This document shows positions 41,772-45,062 of a stretch of 45,062 bases of DNA, one piece after another. A program made the position numbers and the translations under genes. This DNA comes from Candidatus Microgenomates bacterium. Its GTDB lineage: Bacteria; Patescibacteriota; Microgenomatia; Levybacterales; UBA12049. Under the pieces are notes generated by a model. The model made no database searches. It worked only from the letters and a program-made list of their open reading frames with translations, and had not been told where the DNA came from. Position 1 is the first letter of the stretch; each line of letters opens with the position of its first letter. The stretch lies in NCBI GenBank assembly GCA_025451195.1, contig JANWKV010000003.1, positions 1-45,062 on the forward strand, written 5' to 3'.

Positions 41772-44525
41772 ATGAAACCTCCCTGGATATCTTCTTATAC
41801 CAAATTACATACGTTATTTACCCTTATTGGAATTACTGTTTTTTACATTATTTTTGGGAAATTAGGGCTTACGCTTGCTTTTGCAAATGCTAGTGCGACC
41901 TCTGTTTGGCCTCCAACGGGTATTGCGATTGCTACTTTTCTCCTGTTTGGATACAGGGCATGGCCTGCCATTTTTATAGGTGCTTTTGTCGTTAACGACA
42001 TAACTGCGGGATCTATATTGACATCTATACTTATTGCAATCGGCAATATGCTTGAAGGAATTACGGCCGCATATTTAATTAGAAGGTTTACTAATTGGCC
42101 CCATACATTCGGAAGAGTTAAAAACGTTTTTTTATTTTTTATTTTTGCAATTGCCGCAACTATTGTTAGCGCAACGATTGGCACCGGAACGCTTTTAACA
42201 CACAACTTACTTTTACCGAAAAATTTACAAACGGTTTGGCTTACATGGTGGCTTGGGGATATGGGCGGGGCACTTATTGTTGCGCCTCTTATTCTTTTAT
42301 GGATAAAACCGGACACATCCAAGTGGACAAAAAAATCGGCAATAGAGGGAATTTTTATGATTATCCTTCTTGCTTTAGTTACAGCAATTGTCTTCTCAGG
42401 TTATTTTAGCTTTGAATATATGTGCATTCCCGTGCTTGTTTGGATTGCCCTCCGTTTTAGAAGAAAAGAAGCCGCAACAGCAATGCTTTTTACAGCGCTT
42501 TTGGCAATTATATATACTCTACGCGGGAGTGGACCATTTACTTCTCAGGGGCAAAATGTAAATATTTCACTCATTCATTTACAAATTTTTCTTTGCGTTA
42601 CTTCACTGACAACACTTATTGTTGCGGCAATTGCCCGGGAAAAAAGAAGTGCCCAACTGGAACTTACTTCCAGAGAAAAACTGTTTAAAGCGCTTGTTGA
42701 GAAATCCTGGGATGCCGTAGTCTTAATTGATGCAACATCAAAAATTCTTTATGCAAGCCCTTCCGCAAAAAAAGTTTTAGGATATACACCCGAAGAACTT
42801 AATGGAACAACAGGATTTAATTTAATTATCCAGGAAGACAGAAAAAAAACAATGGAAGAATTGGCAAAACTTGTCCTTAAACCGGGAGGAACAGTAACCG
42901 TTGAATACAGAACAACAAGGAAAGATAAAAAAGTTATATGGGTTGAAGCAACGGGAACAAACTTACTATTTGATCCGGTCATAAATGCCATTGTGGTTAA
43001 TTTTAGAGATATCACTGAAAAAAAACAACGTGAAGACATACTTAAAAATGAAGACAAAAGATTTAGAGCTCTTATCGAAAAAGGAGGAGAGGGACTGGCG
43101 CTTGTGGGAAAAGACGGAAAAGTTATTTACACAACTTCTACAGTAACAGAACTCCTTGGATACACACAGGAGGAATACGAAAAAATAGCACAGTCAATTG
43201 TTCATCCGGACGATCTTAAAATGATACAAACTAAATCTGTCAGCTTTCTTAAAAATCCCGGTAAAACAATTTCCATTGAATACCGTATTATGCATAAAGA
43301 CGGAAGATACAGATGGTTTAATATTTTAGCGACAAATCTTTTAGAAGATGAGTATGTAAAAGCGATTGTCGTGAGATTTAGGGATATTACCGAGGAGAAA
43401 ATAATAGAAGAAACAGAGCGCAGGGAAAAGGCAGAAGATGAAGCCGTTCTTGAAAGCATAGGGGAGGGCTTAATTGCTACCGATGAAAAAGGAGTAATCA
43501 CACTTGTAAATCCGGCAGCTTCCAGAATGCTTAACGTAAATATATCTAAGTTAATTGGAATTCAACTCATAAAAGCAGTGGATATGCTTAATGAAAATGG
43601 GGAAAAGTTACCATCTGAAGAAAGGCCCATGACAAAAATTCTTACTTCAAAATTTGTGGGATTTACTTCTATGTCTAATTATTATGTAAAGTCTGATGGG
43701 AGTAAAATTCCAATTGCATTTACGCTAACGCCTGTTATATTGGATGAAAAAATTATAGGATCTGTCGAAGTATTTAGGGATATAACTGAGGAAAAAGAGA
43801 TAGACAGGTCAAAAACAGAATTTGTGTCCCTTGCGTCTCATCAACTAAGAACCCCATTAACAACTATAAACTGGTATACGGAAAGGCTTATAGGTAAAAA
43901 GCTTGGAGAAATGACGCTTGATCAAAAGAGATATCTGGAAGAAATATATAGTGCCGGGCGAAGAATGAGTAATCTTATAAATGCACTTTTAAGCGTTTCG
44001 CGTCTTGAGCTTGGTACTTATTCTGTTGAACCGGAAAAAATAAGCATACCCGAACTTTCAAAACAAATTATTCATGAATTTCTTTTCCAAATCAAGGAAA
44101 AAGATCTTACTTTGGTTGAGAAATATGCGGATAATTTCCCAAAGATAAACCTTGACCCTAAACTAATAGGAATAATGATCCAGAATTTATTATCCAATGC
44201 TATTAAGTATACTCAACATGGCGGAAAAATTGAGATAGATATTTCTTATGACCAAAAAAATGTAAAGATTATAATAAGTGACAACGGTTATGGCATTCCC
44301 CGTAAACAACAGAATAAAATCTTTACAAAACTTTTTAGGGCAGATAATATTAAGAATATAGACACAGACGGTACGGGTTTGGGACTTTATCTGGTAAAAC
44401 TCTTACTGGATAAATTCGGAGGCAGGATTTCTTTTGTTTCTAAAGAGAAAGAAGGTTCAACTTTTACCGTACTCTTACCTATTGAAGGAATGCAGAATAA
44501 AAAAGGCACTAAGCACGTTGTATAA
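41772..44525 (+). CDS. Sensor histidine kinase: MASE1, three PAS domains, HisKA, HATPase
   Basis: 917 residues from the ATG at 41772 (MKPPWISSYTKLHTLFT); the 35 residues upstream in frame overlap the preceding gene and are not membrane-like. Order: MASE1 membrane sensor of about eight helices (1-285; SATSVWPPTGIAIATFLLFGYRAWPAIFIGAF, LTWWLGDMGGALIVAPLIL), PAS 1 (about 300-420), PAS 2 (about 425-545), PAS 3 (about 555-675), each ending in a FRDITE motif, then HisKA with the phosphorylated His in FVSLASHQLRTPLTTINWYTERL, and HATPase with N box NLLSNAIKYTQHGG, DNGYGIP and GTGLGLYLVKLLLDKFGG. Ligand unknown. Confidence 0.95.
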   Translation: MKPPWISSYTKLHTLFTLIGITVFYIIFGKLGLTLAFANASATSVWPPTGIAIATFLLFGYRAWPAIFIGAFVVNDITAGSILTSILIAIGNMLEGITAAYLIRRFTNWPHTFGRVKNVFLFFIFAIAATIVSATIGTGTLLTHNLLLPKNLQTVWLTWWLGDMGGALIVAPLILLWIKPDTSKWTKKSAIEGIFMIILLALVTAIVFSGYFSFEYMCIPVLVWIALRFRRKEAATAMLFTALLAIIYTLRGSGPFTSQGQNVNISLIHLQIFLCVTSLTTLIVAAIAREKRSAQLELTSREKLFKALVEKSWDAVVLIDATSKILYASPSAKKVLGYTPEELNGTTGFNLIIQEDRKKTMEELAKLVLKPGGTVTVEYRTTRKDKKVIWVEATGTNLLFDPVINAIVVNFRDITEKKQREDILKNEDKRFRALIEKGGEGLALVGKDGKVIYTTSTVTELLGYTQEEYEKIAQSIVHPDDLKMIQTKSVSFLKNPGKTISIEYRIMHKDGRYRWFNILATNLLEDEYVKAIVVRFRDITEEKIIEETERREKAEDEAVLESIGEGLIATDEKGVITLVNPAASRMLNVNISKLIGIQLIKAVDMLNENGEKLPSEERPMTKILTSKFVGFTSMSNYYVKSDGSKIPIAFTLTPVILDEKIIGSVEVFRDITEEKEIDRSKTEFVSLASHQLRTPLTTINWYTERLIGKKLGEMTLDQKRYLEEIYSAGRRMSNLINALLSVSRLELGTYSVEPEKISIPELSKQIIHEFLFQIKEKDLTLVEKYADNFPKINLDPKLIGIMIQNLLSNAIKYTQHGGKIEIDISYDQKNVKIIISDNGYGIPRKQQNKIFTKLFRADNIKNIDTDGTGLGLYLVKLLLDKFGGRISFVSKEKEGSTFTVLLPIEGMQNKKGTKHVV

Positions 44526-44526
44526 C

Positions 44527-44555
44527 TTGATTAATTATTAAAAAGATGATTTGAT
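44527..44555 (+). promoter_or_regulatory. Weak candidate promoter of the second response regulator, predicted leaderless
   Basis: TTGATT (44527-44532), 17 nt, TTTGAT (44550-44555), 6 nt to the ATG at 44562. The boxes are 4/6 matches; the spacing copies the other operon heads. Confidence 0.35.
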
Positions 44556-44561
44556 TGTTAT

Positions 44562-44948
44562 ATGGAAAATCAAAATAAAAAGATGTTGATAGTGGAAGAT
44601 GAAGCATCAATGCTTGGTGTATTATCGGATGCTTTTTCGCAACGCGGTTATCTAACTATAAAAGCAAAAGACGGAGAAGAAGGATTAAACCTAGCTCTTA
44701 AGGAACATCCAGATATAATTCTTCTTGACGTATTGATGCCAAAAATGGACGGACTTGAAATGATGAAAAAATTAAGGGAAGACGAATGGGGAAAAAAAGT
44801 AAAAATTATTATCCTGACAAATGTTAATCCTGATGCTGACGCTACAATTAAAGCAATTGTAGATAACCAGCCTTCTTATTACCTAATAAAGTCCGATATT
44901 AAACTTGAAGACATTATAAATAAAGTTGAGGAAGTACTTTCTCCATAA
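44562..44948 (+). CDS. Single-domain response regulator
   Basis: 128 residues, one receiver domain and nothing else. Acidic pair in LIVEDEASML, phosphoacceptor Asp in DIILLDVLMPKMDGLEMMKKLRED (near 55), Thr in IIILTNVNPD, Lys in YYLIKSDIKLEDIINKVEEVL. It resembles the first regulator (41252) in these segments, including the LIKS(D/N) end, but lacks that protein's N-terminal extension. Probably the second phosphorylation target of the same kinase, 36 nt downstream of it. Confidence 0.93.
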   Translation: MENQNKKMLIVEDEASMLGVLSDAFSQRGYLTIKAKDGEEGLNLALKEHPDIILLDVLMPKMDGLEMMKKLREDEWGKKVKIIILTNVNPDADATIKAIVDNQPSYYLIKSDIKLEDIINKVEEVLSP

Positions 44949-44965
44949 CTTAAATTCTTCTATAT

Positions 44966-44995
44966 TTGACATCAGCAAAGAACTAACTTTATATT
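44966..44995 (+). promoter_or_regulatory. Promoter-like sequence at the right edge
   Basis: TTGACA (44966-44971), 18 nt, TATATT (44990-44995). An ATG at 45038 opens a frame (MEINLLIK) that runs off the window and may be the start of the next gene. Nothing else is seen in the last 114 nt. Confidence 0.4.
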
Positions 44996-45062
44996 GCTTT
45001 AAAACTAAAATTTAAATATTTATTTAATTGTATCTGTATGGAAATAAATTTGTTGATTAAAA

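Overview
The window looks like chromosome from a candidate phyla radiation (Patescibacteria) bacterium, most likely of the Microgenomates group. This is inferred from style rather than from a marker search: AT-rich sequence, tightly packed genes with 1-8 nt overlaps, short versions of conserved proteins (AtpH, AtpE, FtsQ-like), and a gene set dominated by ATP synthase, tRNA amidation, cell wall and division. Translation uses the standard bacterial code; UGA is a stop (for example at gatA/gatB). No rRNA, CRISPR array, insertion sequence or phage gene was seen.

Layout. 1-1390 (+): a tRNA-dihydrouridine synthase cut by the left edge, then a cupin. 1411-14145 (-): gatC-gatA-gatB-dnaE followed by the complete F-type ATP synthase operon atpBEFHAGDC. 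14264-19855 (-): polX-lemA-htpX-murT-gatD, ending in a clear intrinsic terminator. 19983-27262 (+, with one tRNA on -): tRNA-Asp, a LysM membrane protein, tRNA-Gly, then mraY-ftsW-murG-(ftsQ-like)-ftsA, a type IV pilin-like protein, tRNA-Val(-) and signal peptidase I. 27324-32736 (-): ileS-rodA, rplU, rpmA-parB. 32841-39001 (-): a complete histidine degradation operon ftcD-fchA-hutI-hutH-hutU. 39046-39501 (-): greA. 39619-44948 (mostly +): a secreted cysteine-rich protein, a peroxiredoxin, and a response regulator / MASE1-PAS histidine kinase / response regulator set.

How the genes fit together. mraY, ftsW, murG, rodA, murT/gatD and ftsA serve envelope synthesis and division; ftsZ does not follow ftsA here. 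gatCAB (Gln/Asn-tRNA), ileS, L21, L27 and three tRNAs serve translation. The hut operon would turn histidine into glutamate, ammonia and 5,10-methenyl-THF without any other gene, and is the most unexpected metabolic content of the window.

The most general signal I found is regulatory. At about a dozen operon heads a sigma70-like -10 box lies only 6-9 nt upstream of the start codon and no Shine-Dalgarno sequence is present, whereas several operon-internal genes (atpE, lemA, gatB) have strong Shine-Dalgarno sequences. This predicts that transcription units here are largely leaderless. Other points worth a look are a 10-bp dyad around the -10 of rpmA-parB, a long stem-loop between atpE and atpF, a MraY without its HHH motif, an SSG in place of ASG in HutH, and a tRNA-Val anticodon-arm echo.
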